From Pseudoalteromonas luteoviolacea B = ATCC 29581 (GTDB taxonomy: Bacteria; Pseudomonadota; Gammaproteobacteria; Enterobacterales; Alteromonadaceae): 64,000 nucleotides of DNA. Positions 1-8,215 of this stretch are shown one piece after another (position 1 is the stretch's first letter; each line of letters starts with the position of its first letter). Below the pieces are notes generated by a model. That model was given only the letters and a program-made list of their open reading frames with translations, made no database searches and was not told where the DNA came from. The position numbers and the translations under genes were made by a program. Where the stretch lies: the NCBI GenBank assembly GCA_000333235.1, contig CAPN01000046.1, positions 1 to 64,000 of the forward strand, read 5' to 3'.

Positions 1-90
1 TTCAGCGACCGAAGTCAGAGAATGGCCTTCCTTGGTTACTTGTTCTACGGCTTGGATTTTAAATTCTTCTGGGTAGCGTTTTCCGCTCAT
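1..90 (-). CDS. IS3-family transposase OrfA, N-terminal 30 residues
   Basis: The minus-strand frame from the ATG at 90 starts MSGKRYPEEFKIQAVEQV and stays open to the window edge. This matches the start of the helix-turn-helix OrfA proteins of IS3-family elements, which bind the IS ends and form the OrfAB transposase by frameshift. A GAGGTGAT ribosome site precedes the ATG. Whether the gene is intact cannot be seen. Confidence 0.8.
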   Translation of the reverse strand, partial: MSGKRYPEEFKIQAVEQVTKEGHSLTSVAE

Positions 91-154
91 TACATCACCT
101 CATAGTTTATGCAATTATAAAGCTATAAAGTGTCTAGTGCGCTAGGGTCTACCA
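1..154 (-). mobile_element. IS3-family insertion sequence, left end (rest outside the window)
   Basis: Reading the minus strand from 154, the end is TGGTAGACCCTAGCGCACTA, then about 45 bases, then the first transposase frame. A TG terminus a short distance before orfA is the usual layout of an IS3 left end. Only this end is visible, so the other inverted repeat and the target duplication cannot be checked and the boundary at 154 is inferred. Confidence 0.7.
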
Positions 155-283
155 GTTTTTCTCTGAGTTATGGAATCTTTTGTGAGAAACCAGTCACAAT
201 TTATCCTTAATATCAAAATCTGTGCACAAACTATCCTACAGGAGTTTTTTGACTCTTCAACTAACTTGTCATGACTCACCTAA

Positions 284-314
284 GGGCATAGCCAAATATA
301 GCTTGGCTATGCCC
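284..314 (-). terminator. Perfect 12-bp hairpin after the restriction operon
   Basis: GGGCATAGCCAA (284-295) and TTGGCTATGCCC (303-314) form a perfect stem with a 7-base loop just after the stop of the nuclease gene. No strong T-run follows on the minus strand, so termination may be inefficient or it may protect the transcript end. Confidence 0.5.
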
Positions 315-322
315 AACTGATT

Positions 323-2653
323 TTAACCTCTAACTAACTCAGCATAGACCTGCAACTCGCTAGCGATATCTTGCCAAGAGTCAATAGCAGACAGGTGCTC
401 CGCTTTTAACAGTTTAAATTCAAAATGTTCTTCGTACGTCTTACTAATTGGTTTATTTAATTTCAAAGGTTCAGGGTAAAACTCAAACTGCCAATAGAAG
501 TGTGTTTCTTGGCTATCTTTTCCAGAAATTGAAAGGTCAATTTGGTTCCGAGGTAATAACTTCACATGTTTGACTCGGTAAAGGTAACGCCCATATTGTT
601 CAGTATCATTATCTGCATCTCGAACAGACAAAACACAATAACGAATTTCCCGAATAATATTGCGATGAACATTTTGCCTGTTCGTTGCAACTAGCTGCGT
701 ATGGTACCCAGCTAATTGTCCTGTCCTAGCTTGCATTAGGTACTGATTGGTTCTACCAAGTTCGTTAATAGGTGCCAACATTGTCAAGCCAAAATGTCGT
801 ATTGGATTAACACCATATGGAGCAATACGCGCGGTGTCTTCTATAAAATAGTAATCTACAGTGCTAGAACTAGCATAGTTGTTAATCTTTTTAGGGACAC
901 CTAAAGCATTTTCTAGGTATTGCTTCAACCAAACATTGTGCTGTTGTTCTGCCGCTCCACTTGGTAACAATGCAAACGCACCAATTCCAATTTCGTTGAT
1001 GGCGTCAGAATATGGGTTATTTTGTACATTTTGATCAGTAAAAAAGCCAGGGTACAACGCAAACGCGCCTTTTACTGGGCGACTTTTTGATGGGGCTTCA
1101 AACTGGTGCTTGGTTTGATGAATGATTGCGTCCCGATAGCGGTGCATCTGGTTGATTGCATCGATAGGTACACCATCCATGTTTTTAAACTGCTGACTAT
1201 CAATACGATATTTGGCATCAAATAGTATAAAAAAGGATTCATTATTCGCTAGCGTAGCGCGGATCACAATATCGGGTTTGTGAGTTCCTAACCATGTGCG
1301 GTTTGCATCCCCTTTGGGATTAAACTTTGGCTCATGCGCGATTTCCAATCGCATCCCATCGCAGTGACGAACCAACTCGAAAGCAGATGCCATTTCATCC
1401 TTCGGATTGTCGTTTATAAATTGTCGATGTTTAATCTCTCTAGCTGTTTGAGTTAGTTCAACAAAACCCAACGCTTTAACTAAGGAAAGTACTTCGGTAA
1501 AACACCACACCTCATAAACTTCAGCAACTGATTTTACCGCTAAGTTCGCATCGCCTCGGGATTGCTCAAGATAATATTTTAGCTGTTGCCAAATCTGATA
1601 AACCTTCGCATAACCATTTGCTTGCTGCAATACTTTAGAACTCGATGCTAAGCCCTCGAATTTCCCCACGTCTCGCCACATCGAATGTTTTAATGCGCAC
1701 TCAACCGAGTGTTGCCAACTCTGTAAATGAAGTAAAAACGACTCAGAAAAGTTACTATCTTCACCAGCATAAAAACCTAAAATATGTGTCAGCTTACTTT
1801 TAGTCTGCTGCAAAATATACTTAACAAACCGATTTTCAGGCGTATCTAATGCCAACTTTTGTGATGTTACCGCAATTTTTATATTGGCACGTTTAGATGC
1901 AATCAGTTCGTTTGCCTTTTCTTGCTTTTTGACAGACAACGCACCTTTGAGTCGATCAAGACCAATTGAGCGTGAAGTAGACTGCAATCGGTTATGAGGC
2001 GATACTAAAATGTGTTTAATCGCACGGTTAAATTGCTCAACCAAATGTTCAAATTGTGCGAGCCAAAATAGCTCAAAATGCGCCCGTTTGTTATTTGATT
2101 TTGTATGCAGCTGCGTGGTTTTTCCCGAAACTGCATAACGCCAAAAAGGGTATATTTCATCAAGCTTTTGATTCATTAGCTGCAAATCATGCTCAATGAT
2201 CATTTTGGTCGCAAACACAGTAAAACAAAGACTAGACGAAAATAACTGTTCACCTTTACTGTACTCGATTGTGAGTTCACAGCGGCCAACATCATTACCA
2301 AAATTCAGCATGGCTTGTAACGCATTACGCCTAGGGCTTTTTGAAAAACTTTGTTCAAGTAATCGATATTTATGGGTAATGTTCGTTGACTGCGGATTTA
2401 CGCTGTCTTTGAATTCGATTTCTACCCAGTACGCCCTGTTCTCAAAGAAAAACACCTGTTCTAGTGCACCGCCATCTAAACAATTAAATGGCTTTTCATC
2501 TAAAAAAACAAAACAGCCATGGGGTGCATTTAACCCACGGTGTTCATAGGTATTGGCTAATTTATTACGCAGCGCTCCAAGCTTGTCGCTGGATATAAAA
2601 ATATCAAAATCATCGTGCGAGTAGGTAATTGTCTCTCGTTCTGTGTAAGCCAT
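323..2653 (-). CDS. DUF2357 / PD-(D/E)XK nuclease, McrC-like restriction subunit
   Basis: Large 776-residue protein predicted to be the DNA-cutting partner of the McrB-like motor encoded just upstream. The N-terminal half resembles DUF2357. The C-terminal half carries a PD-(D/E)XK nuclease core: E380 in a helix, then PDIVI with D461, then FDAKYRID with D479 and K481. No signal peptide or membrane segment is seen, so it should act in the cytoplasm. It lies 32 bases after the McrB-like gene on the same strand and ends at a strong hairpin, so it is probably the last gene of a three-gene operon. Known McrB-type systems pair a GTP-driven AAA+ ring with a nuclease subunit and cut modified DNA; the specificity here cannot be read from sequence. 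Confidence 0.8.
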   Translation of the reverse strand: MAYTERETITYSHDDFDIFISSDKLGALRNKLANTYEHRGLNAPHGCFVFLDEKPFNCLDGGALEQVFFFENRAYWVEIEFKDSVNPQSTNITHKYRLLEQSFSKSPRRNALQAMLNFGNDVGRCELTIEYSKGEQLFSSSLCFTVFATKMIIEHDLQLMNQKLDEIYPFWRYAVSGKTTQLHTKSNNKRAHFELFWLAQFEHLVEQFNRAIKHILVSPHNRLQSTSRSIGLDRLKGALSVKKQEKANELIASKRANIKIAVTSQKLALDTPENRFVKYILQQTKSKLTHILGFYAGEDSNFSESFLLHLQSWQHSVECALKHSMWRDVGKFEGLASSSKVLQQANGYAKVYQIWQQLKYYLEQSRGDANLAVKSVAEVYEVWCFTEVLSLVKALGFVELTQTAREIKHRQFINDNPKDEMASAFELVRHCDGMRLEIAHEPKFNPKGDANRTWLGTHKPDIVIRATLANNESFFILFDAKYRIDSQQFKNMDGVPIDAINQMHRYRDAIIHQTKHQFEAPSKSRPVKGAFALYPGFFTDQNVQNNPYSDAINEIGIGAFALLPSGAAEQQHNVWLKQYLENALGVPKKINNYASSSTVDYYFIEDTARIAPYGVNPIRHFGLTMLAPINELGRTNQYLMQARTGQLAGYHTQLVATNRQNVHRNIIREIRYCVLSVRDADNDTEQYGRYLYRVKHVKLLPRNQIDLSISGKDSQETHFYWQFEFYPEPLKLNKPISKTYEEHFEFKLLKAEHLSAIDSWQDIASELQVYAELVRG

Positions 2654-2685
2654 CTCTTTTGCACTTCCTTATCGCGGATTAAAGA

Positions 2686-4320
2686 TTAAGGCCAGAAAGA
2701 GCAAAAGCCATTGTTGAGTTGCTTATTCATCCATTCAAGCTTTGTTTTGCTACGACAAGGTATATTCAGCACAGTCTCTGTATCGCCTTCTTTGCATTGC
2801 AATAAGTCTGGGCGCAAGTTAACAACCTCTGGTGTTGGCCAGATCTGATTTAACTCCGTTTCTAACACATCCATCAACGCAACCAGCACATTGTTGTTAT
2901 CTGCTTCAACATCTTTAAATTCTTCAAGTTTGGCGTGGCTTATTACCGGATAACTCAACCTTTTAGCCACTGTGCGCCCACCTTCAGCAAAGAACTCATC
3001 AATGTTGTTTGGAAAGAACTCACCAAAATCAAAGCTCAGCGCTCGGTCAATTACCTTGCGTGAAAAGCCGTGAGTGGTTTCATCCATATTCACTGTGCCC
3101 GCAACAAGCAGATTAAACGGAATACTTAAACCATATTGGCAAACCAATTGCCAAAGCTCGTCATAATTTTTATTTTCACGGTTCTTAAAGCCGAGTGCTT
3201 TGCGCAGCTTTTCTTTGTCAGCAACTTCTTCAATGGTTGCGGGTTTTAATAAAGCATCGCAGCTGTAGGTAAAGCTATCCTCTTGCCAATGCCACTCACG
3301 GGTTTCCAGTACCGACAAATAATCAGCAAAATACTGCTCAACAGGGGCGAGGTTCATTTCATCCAAACACAACCAGTAAGGCAGCACCTGTTCAAGTACA
3401 GCACGCTCACCTGATACCACTAAGCGTTTACCTAGGTCTTCTCTCTTTTGCACTTCAACGGTTAAGTTACTATCCTCAATGGCGCGCCAAGCTTTGGCGA
3501 TAAACTTCAATACATCGGTAGTAATGTATTCAGCAGGGCCATTTAAGCGTGAAATATACCCCAGCAAATCGCTCGGCTCATGCCAGTCGGGGCGTACTGA
3601 GGTTAAACAATAGGTATCAGCAAACTGCTGTGATGTTTTTGCTTGCTCGCGCACAAAGCGGGTTTTACCTGTGCCAGAAATGCCTGCTAGAAGGAGGAAG
3701 GGTTTGGATAAAAGCTGCGCGTTTTTTACTGCTGGCATTGAATTCTGATTGGTCTCTAAATTTACATCCGCATATATTTCTAATAATTCTTTTAGGTCCG
3801 ATGTAAGAGTATTGTCATCAGGCATATTATCTAAAGGATAAAATTTTGCACCAGCTGAAGCCCACTCATAAGACTGGCCTAATGTCGTATTAGATCGCAA
3901 ATCAACTTTCTGACCCCAATCATCAAGTCGATTATCTAAGCCCCTTATGGTATTGCGCAATTCCTCCGCCTTCTGCTTTGCTAGGGCTGTTCCATATTGC
4001 TTTCTAAGCTCCGTAGTTCCAAAGCCCAACGAGAGATAAATACCACTGCCATCTGAACGGAACAAATAAACTGGATAAATACCGGACTGTGTTGACTCTG
4101 TTATTGCCGGATTGAGGATCGACAACCATGGGACGTCTGCCCAATTTCCAGCCCCTGCGCTCGCTTTTAATAAATAATCATTTGGAGAAGGTAGCGTGGT
4201 TTCTATTGCCTGAATCAAATCTCGTCTTAGTAAATTAGCTATTGGGTGACCTGTAAAGTTCTCATTTTTAGCTTGTACCCATCCACCAGCTATTTCTGCT
4301 AAAAGTTGTCTTATACTCAT
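2686..4320 (-). CDS. McrB-like AAA+ ATPase/GTPase of a type IV-like restriction system
   Basis: A 544-residue motor protein. Residues 1-130 look like the MrcB N-terminal (DUF3578) domain, with the run GNWADVPWLSILNP. The AAA+ module follows, with Walker A GISGTGKT (213-220), a Walker B region LCLDEMNLAPVEQYFADYL (about 317-335) and the McrB-type segment NMDETTHGFSRKVIDRA, where E. coli McrB has its NTAD nucleotide-specificity motif. The family drives DNA translocation and activates a nuclease subunit on foreign or modified DNA. The N-terminal domain is the likely DNA-reading part and differs from that of E. coli McrB, so the recognised modification is unknown. It sits between a winged-helix regulator (9 bases) and the nuclease gene (32 bases). 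Confidence 0.85.
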   Translation of the reverse strand: MSIRQLLAEIAGGWVQAKNENFTGHPIANLLRRDLIQAIETTLPSPNDYLLKASAGAGNWADVPWLSILNPAITESTQSGIYPVYLFRSDGSGIYLSLGFGTTELRKQYGTALAKQKAEELRNTIRGLDNRLDDWGQKVDLRSNTTLGQSYEWASAGAKFYPLDNMPDDNTLTSDLKELLEIYADVNLETNQNSMPAVKNAQLLSKPFLLLAGISGTGKTRFVREQAKTSQQFADTYCLTSVRPDWHEPSDLLGYISRLNGPAEYITTDVLKFIAKAWRAIEDSNLTVEVQKREDLGKRLVVSGERAVLEQVLPYWLCLDEMNLAPVEQYFADYLSVLETREWHWQEDSFTYSCDALLKPATIEEVADKEKLRKALGFKNRENKNYDELWQLVCQYGLSIPFNLLVAGTVNMDETTHGFSRKVIDRALSFDFGEFFPNNIDEFFAEGGRTVAKRLSYPVISHAKLEEFKDVEADNNNVLVALMDVLETELNQIWPTPEVVNLRPDLLQCKEGDTETVLNIPCRSKTKLEWMNKQLNNGFCSFWP

Positions 4321-4329
4321 ACGTATCCT

Positions 4330-4656
4330 TTATACCAAGACCAAGAATTTATGATATTCCAGTTCTATTTTTTTTGTATTTGCATAATCTGAAGATACCA
4401 ACCTTACAATACCTAAACCATCCAATGTTTTGAGTGTTCTTGACACGTTACTGACCGCTCGGCCAGTAAGCGCCGCCAGCTCAGTCACTGATTGCGGCTG
4501 TTGCTCGGCGATTACTTTTAACAACTGCTGGTTTTCTTTCGACAGCACATTGGCTACCGATTTCAGCGAGTTGAACCAGATATCAACGGGGTAATCAGTG
4601 TCGGGGGTTTGACCTTTAATCCCTATTACACAGCGTGACTGTTTAACGTTTTCCAT
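4330..4656 (-). CDS. Winged-helix DNA-binding regulator (COG4190 / HVO_A0114-like)
   Basis: 108 residues with a MarR/ArsR-like winged helix in the second half: TELAALTGRAVSNVSRTLKTL is the helix-turn-helix and GIVRLVSS begins the wing. COG4190-type proteins are often antitoxins beside a TumE/DUF6516 toxin, but no toxin-sized frame lies in the 546 bases upstream. It is the first gene of the cassette and ends 9 bases before the McrB-like start. I infer an autorepressor or control protein for the restriction genes. No enzyme motif or membrane segment is present. Confidence 0.7.
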   Translation of the reverse strand: MENVKQSRCVIGIKGQTPDTDYPVDIWFNSLKSVANVLSKENQQLLKVIAEQQPQSVTELAALTGRAVSNVSRTLKTLDGLGIVRLVSSDYANTKKIELEYHKFLVLV

Positions 4657-5202
4657 TAATTACTCAAATCGTTTATTTGCTAAGTTGCCTGAGAGTGGAT
4701 GAAACAGCGTTTGGCAAATCAAAAGACTGTACGTTTATACATAACGGAGTATCTTATCAACTGCTGATAATCGTGCAAGAGAATTGTCTATTTAGTACAA
4801 CAGTAATTTTATCTGAGTAGCACTTTAAGACAGTAACGTTTGAACCTTTTCGAAACTACTAAATATAGTAGCTAAAAGACGAAATTCGGTTTTAGTTGAA
4901 ATATCACACTGTTTATTTTATCACATGCAACAAATTGAAGGTGTTGCTTTAACTATCATTTTGTAATAGCTGCGCAAGCTAAGCTAGTGCGCTCTGGTAA
5001 TACTGGTAAAACACTCCGCTTGAAACTAATTTCTAATGTCTTATGGACTTCGGTTTATAAATACACATCAATGTCCATTTCTGTAGTAAACTACTCGTAT
5101 TAGCATGACATCAAGGCTTCGAACTACGTGGTTAGTTTTATTTTTAATACCCCATTTAGTACCTCATAAGCTTGTCTTAAAAATTAAAGGTTTAAAATTC
5201 AA
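4657..5202. other. 546-base intergenic region between the restriction cassette and ylqF
   Basis: AT-rich and without a convincing gene on either strand. It should hold the divergent promoters of the cassette (minus) and ylqF (plus), but I could not fix a single strong -35/-10 pair. No tRNA, toxin gene or IS end was recognised. Confidence 0.5.
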
Positions 5203-6156
5203 ATGACTAGACAGACTATCCAGTGGTTTCCAGGCCATATGAACAAAGCACGGAATGAAATCAAAGAAATCATGCCGCAGATGGATGTCATTATTGAAGT
5301 GTTGGATGCGCGAATTCCTTATAGTAGTGAAAACCCGATGGTCGCGGAATTACGCGGTGAAAAACCGGTCATCAAAATATTGAACAAAGCTGACTTAGCC
5401 GATCCCGTTAAAACAGCACAGTGGCAAGAGTACTTAGAGCGTCAGGCCGGTGTAAAAACTCTGGCTTTTGGTCATGAGAAAGCTGCAGAAGTACAGCAAA
5501 TAAATGAACTGTGTAAGCGAATGGTGCCGCATAAAGTAGGTGCTGATAAACAAATTAAAGCAATGATTATGGGGATCCCTAACGTTGGCAAATCAACCTT
5601 AATCAATACGTTGGCAGGTCGAATTGTAGCCAAAACAGGTAACGAGCCGGCAGTAACAAAAGCACAACAGAAAATTAAACTTGAAGACGGCATTATGTTG
5701 TATGACACGCCCGGAATGCTGTGGCCGAAAGTGGAAAATGGTAATTCGGGTTATCGTTTAGCAGCGACCGGCGCAGTGCGCGATACTGCTATGAATTATG
5801 AAGAAGTCGCCAGTTTCACCGCAGAATATTTGCTCTTAGAATACCCAGACTTGCTTAAAGCGCGTTATAAAATGGACGAATTACCTGAATGTGATTGGGA
5901 GTTTATCGAACGCGCAGGAAAACTCCGTGGTTGTTTGCGTAGTGGAGCGCAAGTTGACACCCACAAGTTTTCTGAAATCTTAATCAATGAATTACGTGAT
6001 GCCGTAATCGGACGTATCACAATGGAAACGCCGGCTATGCGAGAAGTCGAAGAAGAGCAAGTACAACTTCAACGTGCGGAAGCCGAAGCAAAGAAAGCAG
6101 CAAAAGTGGAAGAGAAAAAAATGCGATTGGCGCGCGCAAGAAAAAATCGTCGATAA
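5203..6156 (+). CDS. ylqF: Ribosome biogenesis GTPase YlqF (RbgA family)
   Basis: 317 residues of the circularly permuted GTPase family that helps assemble the 50S subunit. The opening TIQWFPGHMNKARNEI is the family signature. The G motifs appear in permuted order: G4 NKAD (about residue 61), G1 GIPNVGKST (about 123-131) and G3 DTPGM (about 167-171). The C-terminal tail is rich in lysine, arginine and glutamate, which suits RNA binding. It is a stand-alone gene followed by an intrinsic terminator shared with a convergent small RNA. Length and motifs are typical and nothing suggests recent transfer. Confidence 0.95.
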   Translation: MTRQTIQWFPGHMNKARNEIKEIMPQMDVIIEVLDARIPYSSENPMVAELRGEKPVIKILNKADLADPVKTAQWQEYLERQAGVKTLAFGHEKAAEVQQINELCKRMVPHKVGADKQIKAMIMGIPNVGKSTLINTLAGRIVAKTGNEPAVTKAQQKIKLEDGIMLYDTPGMLWPKVENGNSGYRLAATGAVRDTAMNYEEVASFTAEYLLLEYPDLLKARYKMDELPECDWEFIERAGKLRGCLRSGAQVDTHKFSEILINELRDAVIGRITMETPAMREVEEEQVQLQRAEAEAKKAAKVEEKKMRLARARKNRR

Positions 6157-6185
6157 ATTCTGTGGGTTAACTTTTTCATCATTAA

Positions 6186-6359
6186 TAAAAAAAGCCCTTT
6201 CGGGCTTTTTTAGTTCATATCTACCGTCACCGATATGAGCAATGTAGCAAGTAAAATAGTGAAGAGGTTAAATGCCAGTGGCTACAAGGGGCGTTGTTAC
6301 CACCGACATTTGACCGATGCGCTTATCGTTCGCCAACGTGTTTCAGGGTCGAGAAACAG
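6186..6359. repeat. 174-base direct repeat, copy A
   Basis: Matches 6505-6678 with about four mismatches, at an offset of 319 bases. The mismatches cluster in two short arms facing each other across GTGG...CCAC, around a common CAAGGGGCG loop region, and some are partly compensating. This suggests a retained RNA hairpin. The repeat covers the body and terminator of the sRNA; the promoter part has diverged more. Confidence 0.9.
6187..6211. terminator. Bidirectional intrinsic terminator between ylqF and the first sRNA
   Basis: Seven A, GCCC-TTTC-GGGC, then six T. Read on the plus strand it ends ylqF. Read on the minus strand it gives a GCCCGAAAGGGC hairpin with seven T and ends the first RyhB-like RNA. 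The same element recurs 319 bases downstream (6506-6530). Confidence 0.85.
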
Positions 6360-6396
6360 ATTCGTAGCAACAAGCAGATTTCTTCATCTCTCTTGT

Positions 6397-6456
6397 TGAG
6401 ATTGATTATCAGTTAGATTTGAATCTCTGTCAACATCTATTTGCAAATAATTCTCA
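6397..6456 (-). promoter_or_regulatory. Promoter and two Fur-like boxes of sRNA copy 1
   Basis: On the minus strand the -35 TTGACA lies at 6433-6428 and the -10 GATAAT at 6410-6405, exactly 17 bases apart. TGATAATCAATCTCA (6411-6397) overlaps the -10 and matches 12 of 14 positions of the Fur consensus TGATAATnATTATCA. TGAGAATTATTTGCA (6456-6442), upstream of the -35, matches 11 of 14. Iron-bound Fur would block this promoter. Confidence 0.75.
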
Positions 6457-6504
6457 TTTGAGTGTGGGCGCGACTTTTTCGTGGAAAAAGGAATGCATCA
6501 GACA

Positions 6505-6678
6505 TAAAAAAAGCCCTTTCGGGCTTTTTTAGTTCATATCTACCGTCACCGATATGAGCAATGTAGCAAGTAAAATAGTGAAGAGGTTAAATGCCAGTGG
6601 TTTCAAGGGGCGCTGTAACCACCGACATTTGACCGATGCGCTTATCGTTCGCCAACGTGTTTCAGGGTCGAGAAACAG
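6505..6678. repeat. 174-base direct repeat, copy B
   Basis: Second copy of the segment at 6186-6359. It again includes the terminator, the ACATTGCTCA core (minus strand, 6564-6555) and the GTTTC/GAAAC hairpin. Duplication of a whole sRNA gene is the simplest explanation. Confidence 0.9.
6506..6530 (-). terminator. Intrinsic terminator of sRNA copy 2
   Basis: The same seven-A, GCCC-TTTC-GGGC, T-run element as at 6187-6211. On the minus strand it ends the second sRNA before it could run into the promoter of the first. Confidence 0.8.
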
Positions 6679-6745
6679 GATTGTTTAACAAGCAAAAAGT
6701 GCGTACTTATCTGCTTAGCAAGGTAAGCAGTTAAGAATTACTTGT

Positions 6746-6805
6746 TGAGATTGATTATCAATAACATTTGCGTGAGTGTCAATAGGTTTTTGAAAATAGT
6801 TCTCA
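6746..6805 (-). promoter_or_regulatory. Promoter and two Fur-like boxes of sRNA copy 2
   Basis: On the minus strand TTGACA is at 6782-6777 and GATAAT at 6759-6754, spacing 17. TGATAATCAATCTCA (6760-6746) over the -10 is identical to the box of copy 1. TGAGAACTATTTTCA (6805-6791) lies upstream of the -35 and matches 11 of 14 Fur consensus positions. The promoter architecture of copy 1 is kept although much of the surrounding sequence has changed. Confidence 0.75.
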
Positions 6806-6942
6806 TTTGACTTGCCTGGTTGAAAATTCGATACCGATGAGTCTATAAATGGGTAAACACACATAAATGCTTACATTTTCACCATGGACTGACGTAAAAA
6901 AAACGGCAAGATGGAAGGATACGAAAAATGAAGGAGTTTATT

Positions 6943-7731
6943 ATGCGCTGTCATGAAATTGATTACAAAATTATTGGCGAATCGATGCAGATGGTTGAAG
7001 TTGAGTTAGATCCAGGTGAAACCGTAATAGCTGAAGCCGGTGCCATGAATTACTTAGAAGATGGCATTCAATTTGAAGCGAAAATGGGTGATGGCTCTGA
7101 AGTCGATCAGGGCTTTATGGGCAAACTGTTTAGTGCCGGAAAGCGCATGATCAGTGGTGAGTCGCTATTCATGACGTATTTTACCAATCAGGGACTAGGG
7201 AAAAAGCACGTTGCGTTTGCTGCGCCATTCCCAGGTACGATTATTCCTATGGATATGTCGACATTAGGGCAGTCTGTCTATTTACAGAAAGACTCATTTT
7301 TATGTGCAGCCCTAGGCACTAAAGTGGATATTGCCTTTCAACGCAAGCTCGGTGCAGGTTTTTTTGGTGGTGAAGGGTTTATTTTAGAGCACTTACAAGG
7401 CGACGGTATGGCGTTTGCTCATGCCGGAGGTACCGTCATTAAAAAAGAGTTGCGTGGTGAAACACTTAAGGTAGATACCGGTTGTGTTGTTGGTTTTACT
7501 GGTGGCATTGAATTCGATATTGAACGTATAAAGGGATTAAAAAGTATGTTTTTTGGTGGAGAAGGACTGTTTTTGGCTACCTTACGTGGTCATGGTACGG
7601 TTTGGATCCAAAGTTTGCCTTTTTCAAGAATGGCAGACAGGGTGTTAGAACATGCGCCTAAAATAGGAGGCTCACGTCAAGGAGAAGGTTCTATTTTAGG
7701 GTCAATTGGCGATATAATCGATGGTGATTAA
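6943..7731 (+). CDS. TIGR00266 / AIM24-family protein
   Basis: 262 residues from the ATG at 6943, chosen because AAGGAG at 6930-6935 sits 7 bases before it and family members begin [10 protein letters not shown]. An in-frame ATG at 6928 would add five residues. The family forms a beta-barrel-like fold related to AIM24. Glycine-rich repeats such as [19 protein letters not shown] and [14 protein letters not shown] are visible. There is no signal peptide and no catalytic motif. The cellular role is not established. It is transcribed away from the RyhB-like pair, and Fur-like sites lie 140-200 bases upstream, so iron control is possible but not shown. Confidence 0.85.
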   Translation: MRCHEIDYKIIGESMQMVEVELDPGETVIAEAGAMNYLEDGIQFEAKMGDGSEVDQGFMGKLFSAGKRMISGESLFMTYFTNQGLGKKHVAFAAPFPGTIIPMDMSTLGQSVYLQKDSFLCAALGTKVDIAFQRKLGAGFFGGEGFILEHLQGDGMAFAHAGGTVIKKELRGETLKVDTGCVVGFTGGIEFDIERIKGLKSMFFGGEGLFLATLRGHGTVWIQSLPFSRMADRVLEHAPKIGGSRQGEGSILGSIGDIIDGD

Positions 7732-8161
7732 CTCTTAATCAGATTTTTCAAAAGGATGTTAAAGCACGAGAGAGTGGAACTGCGGGGTTATTAGGCTGAT
7801 TAAGACACTGAATCAAACCTGCGTCGTACCGATAAGTTTCACATTCTCATTGCTTTCTACTTAGCAAAATCAATAACGTGGAGTAAATGCCCGTAAAACT
7901 TACCCGGAGGGAGTGCCGTCGTGTTCCCACGGCGTTGTGAGGCTAATTTAAAAGGTCGCTGCATCCTTTGCATAAGCGTGCCGAGTATTGATAACACGGA
8001 TGAGCTCTGAAACAGACAACTGCAAGGTGTTTGTGTATTAGAGGGTCTTAAGGTTACTTGACTATGTGGAAAGCGACCTTTTATATTTTCAATATACGCG
8101 CTACAAAAAAAATTTCTCAAATTGAACGCATTTTAATCGGTTTCAAGGATGATGTTCGTTT
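7732..8161. other. 430-base intergenic region before fusA2
   Basis: No convincing gene. A perfect 10-base inverted repeat, AAAAGGTCGC at 7950-7959 and GCGACCTTTT at 8073-8082, encloses 113 bases that include further short complementary stretches. It could be a structured RNA or a small dispersed repeat; I do not recognise the family. Confidence 0.4.
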
Positions 8162-8167
8162 CAAGAG

Positions 8168-8177
8168 GTGATATACT
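8168..8177 (+). promoter_or_regulatory. Extended -10 promoter of fusA2
   Basis: TGATATACT is an extended -10 (TGnTATACT) with TATACT at 8172-8177, about 38 bases before the ATG. No good -35 is seen. It overlaps an upstream in-frame GTG, which argues against translation from that GTG. Confidence 0.5.
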
Positions 8178-8215
8178 CCCGCCGAATAATTTTTCTACTT
8201 AAACAGAGCACTTCA

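Larger units (their letters stand above)
6186..6399 (-). ncRNA. RyhB-like Fur-regulated small RNA, copy 1
   Basis: Inferred minus-strand transcript of about 210 bases, from near 6399 to the terminator at 6187. The DNA shows a TTGACA-17-GATAAT promoter, Fur-like boxes over it, no long reading frame and an intrinsic terminator. About 40 bases before the terminator (6236-6245) it contains ACATTGCTCA followed by AT, identical to the heart of the RyhB seed of E. coli and Vibrio (ACATTGCTCACATTGC). RyhB represses iron-using proteins under iron starvation. Other hairpins include GTTTC-loop-GAAAC and CGTT-CGCC-AACG. The length is closer to the long Vibrio RyhB than to the 90-base E. coli one. Identity rests on the seed, promoter and terminator; no covariance model was run. 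Confidence 0.7.
6505..6748 (-). ncRNA. RyhB-like Fur-regulated small RNA, copy 2
   Basis: Inferred minus-strand transcript of about 240 bases from near 6748 to the terminator at 6506. The body is nearly identical to copy 1 over 174 bases, including the core ACATTGCTCA. The 5' leader between about 6680 and 6740 is different in sequence and roughly 30 bases longer, so the two RNAs share a seed but have distinct 5' ends. It has its own promoter, Fur-like boxes and terminator, so it can be made independently. It is divergent from the TIGR00266 gene. Confidence 0.7.

Noticed and set aside
4978..5010. CTAGTGCGCT shared with the IS3 end at the window start
   Set aside because: Only 10 bases match; the rest of the IS end differs and no transposase is near, so chance or weak similarity.
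4657..5202. Search for a TumE/DUF6516 toxin partner of the COG4190-type regulator
   Set aside because: No frame of suitable length or motif on either strand; the regulator seems to belong to the restriction operon instead.
7857..8120. Open frame of 87 codons on the minus strand
   Set aside because: It begins with TTG and has no ATG or ribosome site. Composition looks like translated structured DNA. No family recognised.
8168..8215. Upstream GTG start for fusA2 adding 16 residues
   Set aside because: The GTG overlaps the extended -10 promoter, and EF-G2 proteins start MADLSKYRN at 8216.
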